In this document: piece by piece, positions 1 to 13,150 of the stretch
Layout of the letters: each line of letters starts with the position of its first letter
How positions within the stretch are numbered: the stretch's first letter is position 1
DNA from: Blasia pusilla
Taxonomy: Eukaryota; Marchantiophyta; Marchantiopsida; Blasiales
Direction: 5' to 3'
Assembly: GCA_050084515.1 (NCBI GenBank)
Contig: CM114273.1
Coordinates: forward strand, 18,104,001-18,168,000
DNA: 64,000 nucleotides
Made by a program: the position numbers and the translations under genes
Notes under the pieces: model-generated
What the model saw: only the letters and a program-made list of their open reading frames with translations
Told to the model about the DNA's origin: nothing
Databases searched by the model: none

Positions 1-384
1 TGGTACTTCTACTCCCAAAGAAGTGAAGCACTTCTTTAAAAGAAAGATCCCTTTGATAATAGTAGATTTACTCTTGTTAAGATTAGAGTAGATTCTCTAT
101 ATGCATGGACCTTTATTTATGCAAGATTGGACCTCTTTTAACATCGATGCGAATTTCTACTAGCATTGGAGTTTCACACCTATCGACATCTCAAGGTTTA
201 TACGAGACACAAATTAGAGTTAAGGGATGTCGGAGCCTAAAAAATATAACAAAATTATCAGAAGAATATATTAACATGGTTCTAAGAAATTACTAGCGTA
301 GGGTATCTATTTCTAGCAAGTGATCAATCTTATTGGCTAAGGATGAAACTCCTCTCCTCTTGAGGAGTTTGCAAAATGACGGGG
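1..384. other. Non-coding, no gene seen
   Basis: No convincing coding region was found here. Bases about 13-50 resemble 31300-31342 (shared core GAAGTGAAGC, then CTTTAAAAG), so a short dispersed repeat is present at the edge of the window. Nothing else was recognised. Confidence 0.4.
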
Positions 385-795
385 AAATTATTTAATTTGA
401 AAATTTAAAGATATAATTTCTACTATCTTTAATCTTAAACTAGTATGCGGCCCTTTTCAAGGTTTTGAGTTTTATAACGGAGGAGTTCGGAAACATGAGG
501 AGTCGGAAATAGTCGGGAGTAATCCAATTCTGACGAAATTTTGAGTAACATGGGAACTTGGAGGGTTGGATAACAGTGCCAAGGTTAATTAGAAAATTAT
601 TTAATTTGAAAATTTAAAGATATAATTTATACTCTCTTTAATCTTAAACTAGTATGCTGCCCTTTTCAGGGTTTTGAGTTTTATAACGGAGGAGTTCGGA
701 AACATGAGGAGTCGGAAATAGTCGGGAGTAATCCAATTCTGACGAAATTTTGAGTAACATGGGAACTTGGAGGGTTGGATAACAGTGCCAAGGTT
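385..795. repeat. Two-copy tandem duplication, 209-bp period
   Basis: Bases 385-586 and 594-795 are nearly identical 202-bp copies separated by 7 bp. Both run from AAATTATTTAATTTG to GGATAACAGTGCCAAGGTT and differ at only a few positions. The short reading frame on the - strand is a by-product of the repeat. It looks like a recent local duplication; no coding content was recognised. Confidence 0.9.
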
Positions 796-1014
796 TGGAG
801 AACACGAATCCAGACACGACTAGGAATAACACGATTGTGATATTATTATATATCGTATTACTAGGAGAATTAATGCTAGCACGAATGCTAACATCTTATC
901 GTTAAAAACCTCGCATTCTAGGGTCCAGAAACGTGTAGAATAACTTGCATTGTGTAAGCTCTGCACTTGTAATCGACTTCTTGTAGGGGCCGTAAAGAGT
1001 AATAAACTTTCACT

Positions 1015-1790
1015 TTTTTAAGTAGTTCCACTCATCAATTAAAATTTGAATAATACCTAAATCCCGTAAATAATGTCATCCCTTCATAAAAGTTTACGCA
1101 ATACCTACTCTTCCCCTCTCACTCTTCCTACCAAAATAAAATCTCCTAAACAAATCATTGGCTAATTTTAATTTATAAAAATATTTCTCTTTTATATTCA
1201 GATTTAATTTTCTTTCCCAAAATATCAAATGTGAAATAACCTGATTATTGATTTTTTTGAAAAATAAAATTTTAGATGTTGTAGTTAATCCAAAAGAAAT
1301 ACCTCTTCCTCATGAATTAATTTTAAATCTTGAAATAAAATAAAAAAATTTAAAATTTTAAATATTCTTTCTACTTTCTTAAATCTTAAAGAAGTAATAA
1401 CATCCCACTCTTCTAAGTAGTTCCACTAATTAATTAAAATTTCAAAGATACCCCACTCCCCTAAAAAATTCCATCATTCCAATAAGCTTAAACAATTTCT
1501 ACTCCTCACCTTTATTCCTCCAATCAAAATAATACTCATTAATAAAACAATTAATTAATAAAAAATATTTTCCTCTCCATTCAAGTTCATTTTCCAATTT
1601 TGAATTAACAGATAAAATTTCAAACTTATTACTTTTTTGTTCCTTTTCTATTTAATTTTGTTTTTCTTTCTCATCAAATTTAAATTAAAAGAAAAATTTA
1701 AAATTTAAAATAGATTAATTTTATTTTATCAGTATTTTTTCTTCCATTATAATATACATACTCAATAAAATTAGAATCCCTTCATTAATG
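1015..1790 (-). repeat. AT-rich dispersed repeat, related in inverted orientation to the Helitron at 58.8-59.5 kb
   Basis: This very AT-rich stretch holds two diverged head-to-tail copies of one unit; AAGTAGTTCCACT begins at 1020 and again at 1415, 395 bp apart. The reverse complement of 58960-59420 carries the same order of blocks (CACTCTTCTAAGT, then a diverged AATTAAAATTT block). I infer a relative of the 58793-59507 Helitron in the opposite orientation, although Helitron termini were not found here. The flanks 796-1014 and 1791-2737 show no gene. Confidence 0.5.
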
Positions 1791-2737
1791 CCCGACTACA
1801 AACATGTGGGAGCTTTCTTTTTCTTCCATTGCCTATCATTTTCTTCAACTTTCCATTATAAGATTAAGGTTTTTTCGTGAGAATTCGTACACTTCCGATA
1901 CGAAGCCAAACAGTAGATTTTGAAATTTTCTTCATTCATGTCGGCTAAATAGATACAAATACAAAAGAGGACCCACCTATACCGTCGGTGATTGAGAAAG
2001 TGATTCGGAAAATTTTAAATTCTTCGGGTTACTCAACATATAGCCCCGCCAATTGTATAAGAACCTTCATCCTTAAACCCTACTCCCCCCAATCATTATA
2101 TCTCCCCATCTGATAGGACTGCCCAAACTAGTGCAATGTTCGGGGAGATCCGGGTTTACAAATAAAACTAGCCGTTTAAAATTGAGAATTTCCAATTCAT
2201 TTCAAAGTTGCCTTTCGAAAGTTGACTGGATTTATGTAGTTTATGTGTATAACATATCTGAAAACCAGTTGAAAAATCAGACTTACTGTTTTCGATTATG
2301 GTAATTTACCGGGTTCCACCGAAAAACTCTAAAAACTCCCCGAACTCTAAACTAGTGTCCTCGAGAGAAAGCCCATAGATAGCCGTGGTCTTACATTTAT
2401 TGCGAGACCGGGCAGGCAAATAAGAGGGGACTGCCAAAAGGAAGCCATTGGGCGGATTCGAGCCCGGACCACTCACCCCCGCAACCCACCCTCGTAGCCT
2501 AGTAGCCTACCAACAATCCGCGATGACATGTACCCATGCGAGTTAATGATAAGTGATTCAAATTACCCATGCTTACCCGTGGACCCCGAATAAACCTCAC
2601 ATCCAAAATTACTAGCGGGCTACCCGTGCCATGCATGGGAGTGAAGGGACTAATCATGTTGGACATAAGATATTTTTTTCTACCCCTAGAGGAGGAAACC
2701 TTTTCTTGTTGTTATGTTATCACCTGTCAAACAAAGA
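1791..2737. other. Intergenic, no gene seen
   Basis: No reading frame or RNA gene was recognised. The part around 2440-2640 is more GC-rich than its surroundings. A stretch near 2555-2575 (GATTCAAATTACCC) recurs in slightly altered form near 12366-12382, suggesting a dispersed repeat. Confidence 0.4.
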
Positions 2738-2936
2738 CTAGTAAGGTGCATGTGCAATACAGAGGAAAAAAAAATGTTTGAAGAGTTTTTGTTAATGTAC
2801 AACCGGTGAAAGGAATGGACGAATGATGTTAAACACAAGTAAAAATAAATTTCTAGCTGTCCGTAACATGTGAAATATTTTCTTGTTGCCAAGTATCAAA
2901 TAGGAAAAAGTTAAAAAGCACTCTTAATAATATACA
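2738..2936 (-). mobile_element. Non-autonomous mini-Helitron, about 199 bp
   Basis: The + strand begins CTAGTAAGGTGCATGTGCAA, which on the - strand is a Helitron-type 3' end: a small hairpin region followed by CACCTTACTAG with a host T next to it. The interior matches 24717-24918 and 16037-16175 (shared block TGTTTGAAGAG). The other end, TAATAATATACA on the + strand, corresponds to the family 5' end TCTATATTATTA with the second base changed from C to G. No coding capacity. Confidence 0.7.
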
Positions 2937-4103
2937 TTCCAAATTAACAAAAACAAAATGACTAAAGTACCAATTGTCATTCCGTAATGTTTGAAACGAA
3001 AACTGAAGGGGTATCCGAATGCATATCAAACCATTCCCCTAAGGTAGGTGCGTGGGGATGGAGACCTGCACCAAGGAAAGGAATGGGTGCATAATGTGGG
3101 GGTTTGAGGAGCGGGTAATGGAGTCATCGTTGAGTCGACAGGTACACTCCAAAGGTGTAATTGGTGGTGTTATACGAGTGCATTCCCCTGCTCTCCTGGC
3201 GGAATCTCAGGGCACAGCTCGAACTTGAAGGAGGCTCAAAACAGATAAGATAGTAGGTGATTCAGTTGGTGCGTGGAGGGAGCAGACATTCAGAACTATG
3301 GATTCTGTGGAGGGTGATGAACACTCTGTGGGTAAGTGGCGAAAAGTCGACTTTCAGGCAGATTTTGCAGCTCTAGTGATGGGCCGTGCCCATATTCTTG
3401 TGGGATGGGAGCAGTGGCGGAGCTGCCGTCTTCTCCCGCTGCGCTTTCAAGCTTTTATGTTCCTTTGCTCATGGCTTTAGGGCTTCTTGAGGGCTCCGAG
3501 ATTGGCAAGAGCCGGAGCTCCCATGAGTGAGTGCAATGAGATCTTTTTCAAGGAGGTTTAGTGAGAGGTCGCGAGTCTATGGAAAGATGATTTCCAGGCG
3601 TCCTTCGTTGAGGGCCGGATGGCTTACTCTTGAAACCTAATTATTTGTGTGTGTTGGGACCGCTGAGCTCTCGGGTTTCTCGAAAAGTTGTACAGGAGAT
3701 GATTCAGAGTGGGCGATGTGTCGATTTGTGTCAGTTTAGGGCCAATGAGTTCTCAGATTCATCACCTGTAGAGATACTGCATGAATTGCAGGGCCCATCT
3801 CTACAAGTTGCCATACCCCGTGAACAGAATTGTGACACTCTCTTCGATTGTCATGGTGGTAGGTGTCGAGGGTTGTCTTCCTCATCACCCCAAAGAATGG
3901 ATACTTTTTGGATGAGAATCAGGCACTAGTTCTACTGAGGAGCACAAATTCCAGCTGGGATTGGCGAGCTCAGTGTGAGAGGAAGTTCAGAAGTTTGTGG
4001 GTCACTTCCGAGAATGGCCTTGGAACCACATAACCTTAAACATTCTAAAGACGCAAAAGCAGTATCAAATTATCAGCATCACTTCGAAACACCCCAGCTG
4101 CAG
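2937..4103. other. Upstream region of the TRAX gene; 5' exon(s) probably here
   Basis: A possible first coding exon starts with ATG at 3298 (reads MDSVEGDEHSV) and ends at a good GTAAGT donor after 3331. Its phase does not join directly to the exon at 4104, so either another exon intervenes or this is not it. The 99-aa frame at 3630-3929 has no recognised similarity. Confidence 0.3.
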
Positions 4104-6156
4104 TAGCTGTGAAGGTTTCTTTGAGAAGTACATGCAGACTGACTTCGTATGGTGGAAGTGTCGTTCAGGAAAGAAGCCCAAGATTTTGAATGAGGAGACC
4201 TCCTTGCAACCTCAGTTTCAGCAAATTGGCCATGCCCTCGATCAGATGGTAGATGATGCTCCCCAGCTCGTTCTCTGGATTTGTTCTCAAGGTATTCGGA
4301 ATTTTGTGATTGTTACGACAATAACCACCATTAAAGCTAGGAAACCCAGTGCATTAGGTACAGCTGCACCTTTCTTGTCTCCTCAGACGAAAGAATGCAC
4401 TTGCCAAATCCGATGCCCTCTTTTCATTCTGAGGAAGGTAACTCCGGTGATGTCCAATATGCACCCATTTACGAGTCCTGGACGCCGAAACCAATTAGTT
4501 GGTTGCTCATTATGGAGATTTGATAGATTGTACAAAGTCCTAACTAATGAGAAAATATGTGTGGTACCAGGGGTGTCCCTGATTTCTTTCATGGATTCGT
4601 CAAGCTGTCAGATGTCTGGCAAGGATATGTTTGTCGTTTGGAACTCAATCTGTAAGGTAAAATTTGTGCAGAATGAAAAGCGGGAGAGGCTTGTCAAAGT
4701 TAGTCGCGATGTCACCATACACAGCAAGAAGGTCATCTTTGCCGTTCACAGGTATATCTTTGTTTGTGGCACTTGTTATGGTCCCTGAAATGACTGCATA
4801 CAACACAGGCCTAATTATTTTGAAGGCTTCATTCTAAACTCCCTGCACCCCTGTGTAGTTTGCCTGACAAGCACAACTTTCAGTTTCAGCCCAGAGAATA
4901 GTTTCCTGAATCCTCAATTGAGTTTCATAGATTCTTCGTCCTTCCTGTGGTTCAGAAAATAGGGGGCCTCAAGTTCAACTTAGGGAAGAGTTGGTGAAGC
5001 TAACACCCAGTGGTCGTGTCATTACTGCACCTCTCCATTTTTGCGGGTGGCCTGGACAGGGCTACTGGCACCAACAAGGCAGCATTGTTGGAGCAGGCAG
5101 AGAGAGATCTTAATGCAATTCACAGCAACCAATTGAAGCGACTTGCGAGAGAGCTTCAGGGCAATGACTACTGGAAGTATAGAAGAGCTTACTCACCAGG
5201 GGTGGGATAGTGCACTCCTGTTACTTTTGGCTTCATTACCATTGCTTGTGGAAATGTTTCATACTTGCTCGATTTGCCGCGACAAACTATGGGATGTCTA
5301 GTAAACTGTTCATTGTCATCTGGTGGGTCTCCCACAAGATGTTCTCTATTACAGTTTTTTTTATCATTATTCAGTTTGATAATACCTTCTGTATTCTGTT
5401 GCAACAGATACAAGAGTTTGTGGAAGCAGCCACAGTGGTTGAGTACTGCAAGAGTGGCCGTCTTCTTACTCTGGATCAGCTGAATCAGAGCCTTGCTGAC
5501 ATAAAAGATGGTGGAGACAATCCATTCACAGTCAGTGTTCCCGACTATATTCTTGGGGTAAGCATCGTGGAGGGTGAGCTATATTCTTGAGGGAAGCTAA
5601 TGGGTAGATCTAATGCAATGGCAAGCAGGCTCTCTTGAAAAGTTAACCATCGAATCTTGTGCACTGTTTGGTTCTGGCAGGTGGGTGATTTGACAGGTGA
5701 ACTAATGCGACTTGCTGTGAGTGGCATTGCTGCTGGTCAGCGGCAAGCTGCTGTGACAGTATGCAATTTTGTTCGTGGCCTATATGAAGGATTTAGCTTG
5801 CTACCCCACCTTCAAGAAAATTTGCGGGACTCTAAAATGAAAACGGATACAATGTTACAAAGCCTCGTAAAAATTGAGACTGGTAAGTTTTCGGTGTTCT
5901 TGGCCTCTCCTGGTTGGTGGTTTCCATGGTATCTTTTCCAAATATTCAGGTCAAAAGACCTCCCTCACTTCTTATGCAGTGCTGTCCACTTCCTTAATGG
6001 AAGTATGCAAGTGAACTGCTGATGCTAACATAAACTCAGATCTGTGTGTTTGTTCTGTTTTCAGCTTGTTACAATGTACATGTGAGGGGCTCGGAATATC
6101 CAGCAGATATGCTTGTAGGTGATTTTGACCAGCAATATGGAGGAGATGAGATGTAG
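4104..6156 (+). CDS. TSNAX: Translin-associated factor X (TRAX), spliced gene, 5' end incomplete
   Basis: TRAX pairs with translin in the C3PO complex, an RNA/DNA-binding endoribonuclease linked to RISC activation and RNA processing. Five exons are secure: 4672-4751, 5060-5201, 5408-5557, 5681-5882 and 6065-6156. All have GT-AG borders and consistent phases, and together encode 221 residues plus TAG. Recognisable blocks in order are NEKRERLVKVSRD, the KELQG-like RELQGNDYWKYRRAYSPG, the acidic IQEFVEAAT motif that carries catalytic glutamates in TRAX, VGDLTGELMR and ACYNVHVRGSEYP. An upstream exon ending at 4146 (FFEKYMQTDF, then GTATGG) fits the Phe-x-Lys-Tyr that precedes this block in plant homologues; its acceptor after 4103 is a guess. 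The 263-aa frame across 3997-4788 is exon plus intron read-through. Confidence 0.88.
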
Positions 6157-8495
6157 CATAGAGTGCCCCAGGACTCTCAGGGTACCTCTGTCAAATTCAG
6201 CTCTGGTCTCCCAAATTTTAGTTTACCCATCAGTTGCCTCTTGTGGGGTGTTTGCTGCGAGGCAGGTGGAGGCACGAGTGAAGACCCATGAGAAGAATTA
6301 GCTGCATGATCTGCATCGACCCATGCCCTTCGATTGTGAGGCCTCCGCCCTGGATGGATGGAGCAAGAGGGTTTGAATATTGTGAATGTTGGCTTTGAGA
6401 TATCTTAGGGAATGAATTCCTAAGTTAATGGATGGATTGGGGATCAGGATGTGGTAGAAAATTCAAATAGTTTATGAAGAGGAGGGAGACATATCTGCAG
6501 GAATATGTGGTTTTCGGCTATTGAGAGGAGACTTGACGGAAGCTCCTGCATCAAGGAACCCTAAAACTTCATCCTAGACCCCATTCCAATCAAGAAACGT
6601 CTCGCCACTCGAGTGTGTCCGCCTATTTCTCCACTAGATTTTGACGTTCATGCAGGCAAGTAGGTGTAACACATGAAACAGCCACCGGATGAATCAAGCA
6701 TTCATAACGCGTGCAGCTGGTGTGTACTTTGTAAGCTGCTCCAGGAATTATCTCAACCTCCGCATACATGAGGCGGACCCCTAAACCTGCCAACCTACCA
6801 TGAGCACCGGTGTTGGTTGTGAATCCACCTGACTGATTTTAACACTTTCAATTGAGAAGTGAGTGCTTCACTAGTGCAATGCCCGAGTTTACTATGGAAT
6901 ATGTCAGGAAACCTATGCGGATTTAAAGTGGAACCTAAATGCTAGACCACTATCAATGCAAGAAATTAAGGGAATCAAGGATGGAAACTGTATCACTGGA
7001 CAGCTCTGCTTGCCAAAATACCTGGGAGCCTGAGACACAATGGAGAATCTGATAACTTATCTGAACCTTGCAAAGTAGAAGTTCACAGTGTTGAAAACTC
7101 TACGAGCTTGAATGAGGCTCATGTCTGATTCACCTCCACCACTCATGTACCTAATGCCCATCGAGGCTGTAAGTGCAGATATAGTCTCAATGAAGCTCTA
7201 GCAGGTCCCGACTTAGTGTTCATGGTTGCTTATTTGAGCGTTGACGATACTGTGTGCTGCCTCAATACGGGATTACACGGTCCGATTTTTCATGTAATAC
7301 ATCAATCCCAAGTTTGGTGCACCCAAGGTGCAATCCGCACGCAGGTGTACTACCAGACGGAAGGACATCCCGGAAAACGTATGAGTAGCATTTCGCCCAA
7401 GCGGTGATTGGTAAGAAACCTACGCACCAATGTGGAATCTTGTCAAAACCTAGTGATGAGACTTCTCACACGGACACAACCCTCAAAATGTTGCTGCTGC
7501 CCTGCGAAAGTTTACAGCATGCCCTGGTTGCAAGTAAGTAGTTATCATCCCAAACCACCAAATGAAACTGACGAGTTAGTACTACGACAAACTACGAGAA
7601 ATGACCAGGAAAAGAAACTGAGAATTTGGAAAGGGGATAATGCTACAAATCCCTTGTCGTGTGCTTCAGGTTTCTGATTTGACCGAAAGAGGGTTAAATA
7701 AGAAGCAAAACAATTCCCAATGTGCTACCCTCACTAAGAAGGCGCACAGCAGACTCTGGCTTCATGACATTTCGGGAATTTGTCCTGCCGCTTTCGGCAG
7801 ACGAGTAAGTACACTAGAACGAATGCGTTGAGAAGATGAGTTGCAGAAATGTCCTATCTCCAGTCATACGAGTGGAATTGAAAGCACGACGAAACGGGAT
7901 CCTCTACCGTTACTTTAAGAAGCATCTGTCGGTAGTGTACTCTGCTTATGCTTTCCCAGGCCATTTCAATGCGAATTGCAAGACAAATAAGCGTTTGGAG
8001 AAAACTTACGAGTATACTTTACAAAACATTAACCAACTGTTCGAGGCAATGTAGATCACCTTTATCCAAGTATGTGGTGTGATTGTTTACAACCCTCATA
8101 CAATCTGAACCAGTGAAATTTTTACAGATTCAAGAACTTACTTGACACGAGGTAAGAATAAGCCCCTACAGCATTTGACATGCGATCGATTTCAGGGATT
8201 TGCCTGGATAAGAATAGCTGCATTTAACTTTCTCATGGCACAGTACATAACCGTGCAATCTTACGTATCTACAAACCCTATCATGCAGATGCTCGTGAAC
8301 CTGTATGTTAACGACTTCATGAGGACGACGTAAATCCTAGTCTTGTTGGGCAGCTCATATCATCTATATCTTCCCAAGGAGTTGATACTTGGTTAGTGGA
8401 GCCCCTGCTCTGAACAACCTATACTATCTAACTTCTAGATTACTGCATACATTATGGTACACAGATTGTATGCACAAATCCGTTATTTTGACTAG
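6157..8495. other. Intergenic between TRAX and the BTB gene
   Basis: The first part should hold the TRAX 3' UTR and the last part the 3' UTR of the convergent BTB gene. Several frames of 60-90 codons occur, including an ATG-initiated one of 72 codons at 7836-8054, but none shows a recognisable domain or plausible splice partners. Confidence 0.4.
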
Positions 8496-10394
8496 CTACC
8501 AAACCTCTTCCGATTCGTTATCCTCTGAACCCAAAGTAGACTCTCGGCTTGCTCTTCTAAACCAAGTGTCGAAGGCCGAGACCAAGTGGGGACAGTCCTC
8601 GACTGTGCGAGTGGCGAAACATAAGCATTGCTGGAGGAGCTTTTGTGCGTCGCCGATGGGGAGTGTAAGAATGATGCGCAGAAATACATCTTCTAGCTCT
8701 TGATGCAGTTGCCTGTTTTGAGTTGCAGACACGGTATTTTCTCGGGACACCACCAGTACTGGTAGCCAGTCATTCACGAGCTTCAGCCTTACCTGCAAAA
8801 GACGTTGGACACACAAGATTCAGTTACGTCCGGGGATTGACAGTCAAAAGTCAGTCTCTTCACAGTCGGTCGCCTATGTCAACCGCCTTGTCGTTTCGTG
8901 GATAGCGCAGTAAAGTTCATACAGTCCTGTTGCCCTATTCCTTCGCCCCGGCAGAAAAACGTTCCTTCCCAAATTGAAGGACATACAAGGTTTTCCTGAG
9001 TTCCCAAAGGTAGTAGAACCACGTGCGTGTTGATTACAGGACAGGATAAGCCAAGGTGACCGATTATTTCTATGAGTGACGGTAATATCGCAGCTCCAGT
9101 CTACACCAGGAAAAGCAATCGATACCATAGCAGCTGACTAAATGAACAAAGCTCATCTTCATACCTGACGAGAGGCGATGATGGACCCGGCAGCAAGTGC
9201 ACTGGCCAGCCTACAAGTGCAGCGAAGAACAACAGCTGGCAGGCCGGGAGCTACGTTCCTCCACGCATCATCGGATAGAGCTCTTTTCAGATTGGCAGTC
9301 AATGTTTCTTGTTCGCTCCACTCTTTGACGGCAGTCTTGGCGACCCTCAATTCGATCATCCGTTCGACCAGCCACAACATAGACCTCGCATTGACAACGG
9401 CAGTGTACAAATTTTGGCGTTGCATAGCTTCTATTTCATCGTTGAGGCCACGAACGTTCGGATTGGAGTACTCTTCTACGGAATCCTTAACGGCCTTGAG
9501 GCTGCTGGCAAAAGCTTTCTCTAGAACTAGTCTGACAGTGTCTCGAGATGCATGATCATTCAGCATGCGTGCTACGAAAGTTTTCACTGATGCGCCCACT
9601 GCAGGGCCTACTGATGGCACTTTCTGGTTGCTATGTGTGGCGGCATGTACTAGGCCACTCAACATTTCTTCGACAGCATTCTCCTTACCTGGACCAAGTC
9701 TAGCTAGAAGATTTGCCGTCTCCTCCAGTTGGAGATCCGATACGACCTGTAGAATCTGTTTCTCTTCATCTAAATTCCAAGGAACCGCCTCTAAGAAGGA
9801 TACACAAGCCGAAATACATTCGTCAAAAAGAAGCTCGGCCGCAACAGGGAGAATGGTCAATGAGGTCTGTATGTCCAAAAGTATACCGGCGAAGTCGGCA
9901 GAATACAGCAGCCCTAGTGTTGTAATATACGACCCCAGGTCTCGAGAAGGTGGCACAGTCATCTTTATTAGTATCGGTTCGTCTAAGTTTTCATTCTCTG
10001 CATTACCACGTTCTCCAGTTATCAGCCTCCGCTCTTGCCAGCGATTGGAAAGGAGTGCTTCAAAGTAGCGGCATTGTCGCAACACCTGGGCATGCAAATG
10101 AACCTGCAGAGCCGTTTCTTGGCCGTCTTCAGCGGCCATGCCATCGGAAGTACTTGCAGCTGAATCATGAGTTTTACAGTTCCAAGTCAAATTGAGTACC
10201 ACGTCAGCTGTGGCTTCATCGTCAAAAATACACTTGGCCTGCTTTCTACTATGCACCTTTTGAACTAAATCCAGCCCGTCTTGGTTTGAAGCTCCCGAGC
10301 TGCTACCACTGCCCATTCTTTGACGCTTATTGTAAACCTTCAACTCGCGGTCCTTCGCGTCTCCATCTTTGCCCCAAGCCTTGTCTGTCTTCAT
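8496..10394 (-). CDS. BTB/POZ domain protein of the At1g63850 type, two exons
   Basis: Proteins of this family are thought to act as substrate adaptors for CUL3 ubiquitin ligases. Exon 1 is 9165-10394 and exon 2 is 8496-8792, joined by a GTATGA...TTTTGCAG intron in phase 0 (...IIASRQ then VRLKLVNDWLPVLVV), giving 508 aa. I start at ATG 10394 (MKTDKAWGKDG); the frame stays open to about 10494, but only with a non-ATG beginning. A basic, Gly/Ser-rich leader of about 60 residues precedes the BTB core (TADVVLNLTW, then HLHAQVLRQCRYFEALLSNRW). The C-terminal NPH3-like helical part includes LLVARLG-like and WLPVL segments. The length fits Arabidopsis homologues of about 540 aa. The strong + strand frames here are shadows. 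Confidence 0.85.
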
Positions 10395-11424
10395 CGTCCC
10401 GTGTTCATCAACTCTGGTCTGGAAGCCGGAGACGAAACTATTTATTAGACTGTTGCACTCAATGTCTCCAAATACAACCGTCACAGATTTCGATCAGTGA
10501 CTGTCACTTCACTTGATATCAAACTAAAATCTTTGGGTAAGTTTATCAGTACGAGGAGAGTTGCTTCTCTAGTACGAACTTTCGCTCCTATTCACACTCA
10601 AGCCACCCGTACTGCCTCCTAACCATGTAGCAATTCAGATTGATCCTAAAAAGCAAGAACTTGGTATTGTGCGATAGTAACCGTTTGGTTGATTGCTCGT
10701 CGGAGCAGACGAGCTAAACAATCGCAGGAACCGCAGAGATATCGTTCTGTTCTCCAGAATTATGTTGAAGCTCGCGATACCTTGAAGTCCACAATCTACA
10801 ATTACTGCTCTCACAACGTGCTTGGTCAAGACCTTCCGCTTACGAAATCAAACTCCGCTTATTTCCGTCTGAAAATTGAAGCAGGGGTTACGCTCTACAA
10901 AACTCACGATTCCCGTAGCCGGAAGGTGGTCCGAATCAGGGTCCAGTAAGTCCACTAATATTCCAATCTGAAAATTACAACCCAACTCTACTCATATCAA
11001 TTTCGTCCATTCATGTCATTCCCTAAAATATCCTAATCAACGGAGGAACAGGTATAGCCCCGAAAATTTTCACCAGTTTCAATCTTGAAAAACAACGCTC
11101 ATCTTAGAAGACCCTAAAACTAAACACTGTTAACCGGGAGATCTTGGCCTCACGATCTTGCAGGTCGCACCCTCTACCACGAATCCACTTCCTCCGCTCC
11201 TCTTCTCCGCACCGCATCGATTGTCAATCAACTATACAATCTTGATCCCTCGGCACACGACCACGAATCAAAACGAACAAGAACACCATTCATCAAAACC
11301 TCAAAACCGCAATAAAACGAAGCGATTCAACCTCCGTACAGCCTACCTAAGTGGGAACAGCACACTCTTCACGCTTCCGTGCGCGCATCGCACAAACCTT
11401 CTCCTCTGTCCCGATCGATCGACC
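10395..11424. other. BTB gene 5' flank, no further gene recognised
   Basis: This should contain the promoter and 5' UTR of the BTB gene. A + strand frame at 10689-10949 (ending in RSRKVVRIRVQ) is protein-like in composition but has no recognised relative. A short stem GCTCGTC/GACGAGC lies near 10697-10716. Confidence 0.3.
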
Positions 11425-12011
11425 TCAGAAATTCAAATCTGGCGCTCTGGCAAAATTCTGATTACACATTTCTCGCGGATTCGCAGAATCATGAATTTCA
11501 AACGCTTCACCATACGATTGGTGAGTAACACAAAGATGATCTCGCGCACTAGAGATCCCGAACGGATGCTCTGCCCTCTTCTCTTGAAGCACCAAAATAC
11601 GAGACCAGCGAATCCGACCTTTGATCACAAGACAAGAAATCCATCTGTGACGGACGGACGGACGGACGGGTGGACGGGAGGTAACACCGAAGATGGCCTT
11701 TTTCGCAAACATGCTGGACAGAAACGGAGAGAATCTGGGAATATTCTCTCGATTGACGTCGACGACTCCTGGTCCGACAGGCGTACGGGGTTTTGCGTTG
11801 ACGGACGGCGTCTGCGGACGGGAACGTGCATTAGCGGATGGTAAGGGCTGACGAGGAAGAAAATCTCTTCTGGATGTTTGGAAGGATTCACTCTTGACTT
11901 CGTTTCCACTCGTGCACTTAGCCTTTTCCACGTGTCCTGAATCTGAGATCGCTGAGAGTGCTCACAGCCGTTCGTTTCACTTCTCGATTTCGACGCAGAT
12001 GACGACACCAT
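11425..12011 (-). CDS. Possible N-terminal exon(s) of an unrecognised gene
   Basis: On the - strand an ATG at 12011 (MVSSSASKSRSETNG) opens a 128-codon frame. An overlapping frame from 11931 has a protein-like, Ser/Pro/Arg-rich stretch (ESFQTSRRDFLPRQPLPSAN, later VVDVNRENIPRFSPF). A splice or sequencing shift could join them, but no GT-AG pair stands out and no downstream exons were found. A (GACG)n microsatellite at 11649-11677 lies inside. I do not recognise the protein; it may be spurious. Confidence 0.2.
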
Positions 12012-12954
12012 TCGGGTGTGTCGCTGTGTAGTTTTAAGCGCATGACGACAGACTTTGAGACACTTTCATTTCATTTAATATTGTAAAGGCCTTTTAAAAA
12101 AAAAATCTTAATTAACGGGAATTGGCCAATTTTTATGTGTAAAAGAATTAAAAGTGATTTCATAAATTAAAAAAATGGGAGTGAAAAAAATGATGAAATC
12201 TATTTACATTATTATTGGAAAGTGTCCTTTCCTAGTGACATGATTAGCCACTCACATATTGGCATGTGGCATTTTTCCGTCACTCACATTTTGATATATG
12301 TCTTCCACAAAAATCAAATTTGATATCAATCAAAATATGGAGATCAATTATAGGCCTAGTGTTGGGTAATTCAAATTACCCGTCATTAGCCCCTCCCCTC
12401 CATGGCTTGGGTACCTACCTACTAGTGGAGCATGACATACTTGTGGCACCAGGTGTTCATAGTGGAATTAAGTGACTATAGAAGACAAAGTCCGAATGAA
12501 GAATACAATATGTGGAAACACAGTCTACTAGCTACGATCCTAGTCCTATAAATGGAGTTGCATTTTCCAATAATAAAAAGCTACTAGACGTATGTGCGAC
12601 GCATGGGGTAATTTTAAGTAAGGACAGGTAATTACCTCGTGACTAATGATTTAACTAACCCCCAAAAGTCTTAATTGATTTCTCAAATCAATTTTGAATA
12701 ATCTTATTGGCTATGAGATCAAACAATCCTATTGATTGGGAGGACAAAGTGTCATGAGTGAAGATGTTTGAACATCAAAAAAATAGTCTCCAATGATAAT
12801 AATTGCTTTCATTGGGCTCTCATATACTTAGAGAAAGAACTTGTGTCAAAGAAGAAGCCACGAAGGTAAGAAAATATGAATGAAAATATTCTTGAGACTT
12901 AAGATTTTTTCATAATGTGTACATGCGTGTACACTTCAATTCTTTTCGATTATT
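12012..12954. other. AT-rich intergenic stretch
   Basis: No coding sequence recognised. It is AT-rich and contains the short dispersed block shared with 2555-2575. It ends at the target-site duplication of the copia element that follows. Confidence 0.4.
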
Positions 12955-12959
12955 ATCCT

Positions 12960-13150
12960 TGTTGGAATTTAAAAATGACAACAAGCTAGGCTGCAACATA
13001 ACCGTTGCACTAACGTAAACGCTCATATACAAATGTAAAAGTTGTTGCTACGATCACTTAGTTGCAAGCTCATGTATAAAACACATCACTTAATAAATGG
13101 CTGTGACCAAAAAAAAATTCCGCTCAGCAATTCTATTGAAACAAACTACA
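12960..13150 (+). repeat. Copia 5' LTR
   Basis: It starts TGTTGGAATTT and ends AACAAACTACA, directly before the primer-binding site. It is 191 bp and clearly similar to 14433-14628 (shared CATGTATAAAA promoter-like block and CGCTCAGCAATT near the end). Confidence 0.9.

Noticed and set aside
3997-4788. 263-codon + strand frame as an independent gene
   Set aside because: Its last 26 codons are a TRAX exon and a short part near 4104-4146 another. The rest crosses a GTATGG...TTTGTGCAG intron and has no protein similarity.
9565-10068. 167-codon + strand frame
   Set aside because: Antisense shadow of the BTB/POZ exon, which has clear family similarity and a consistent splice junction.
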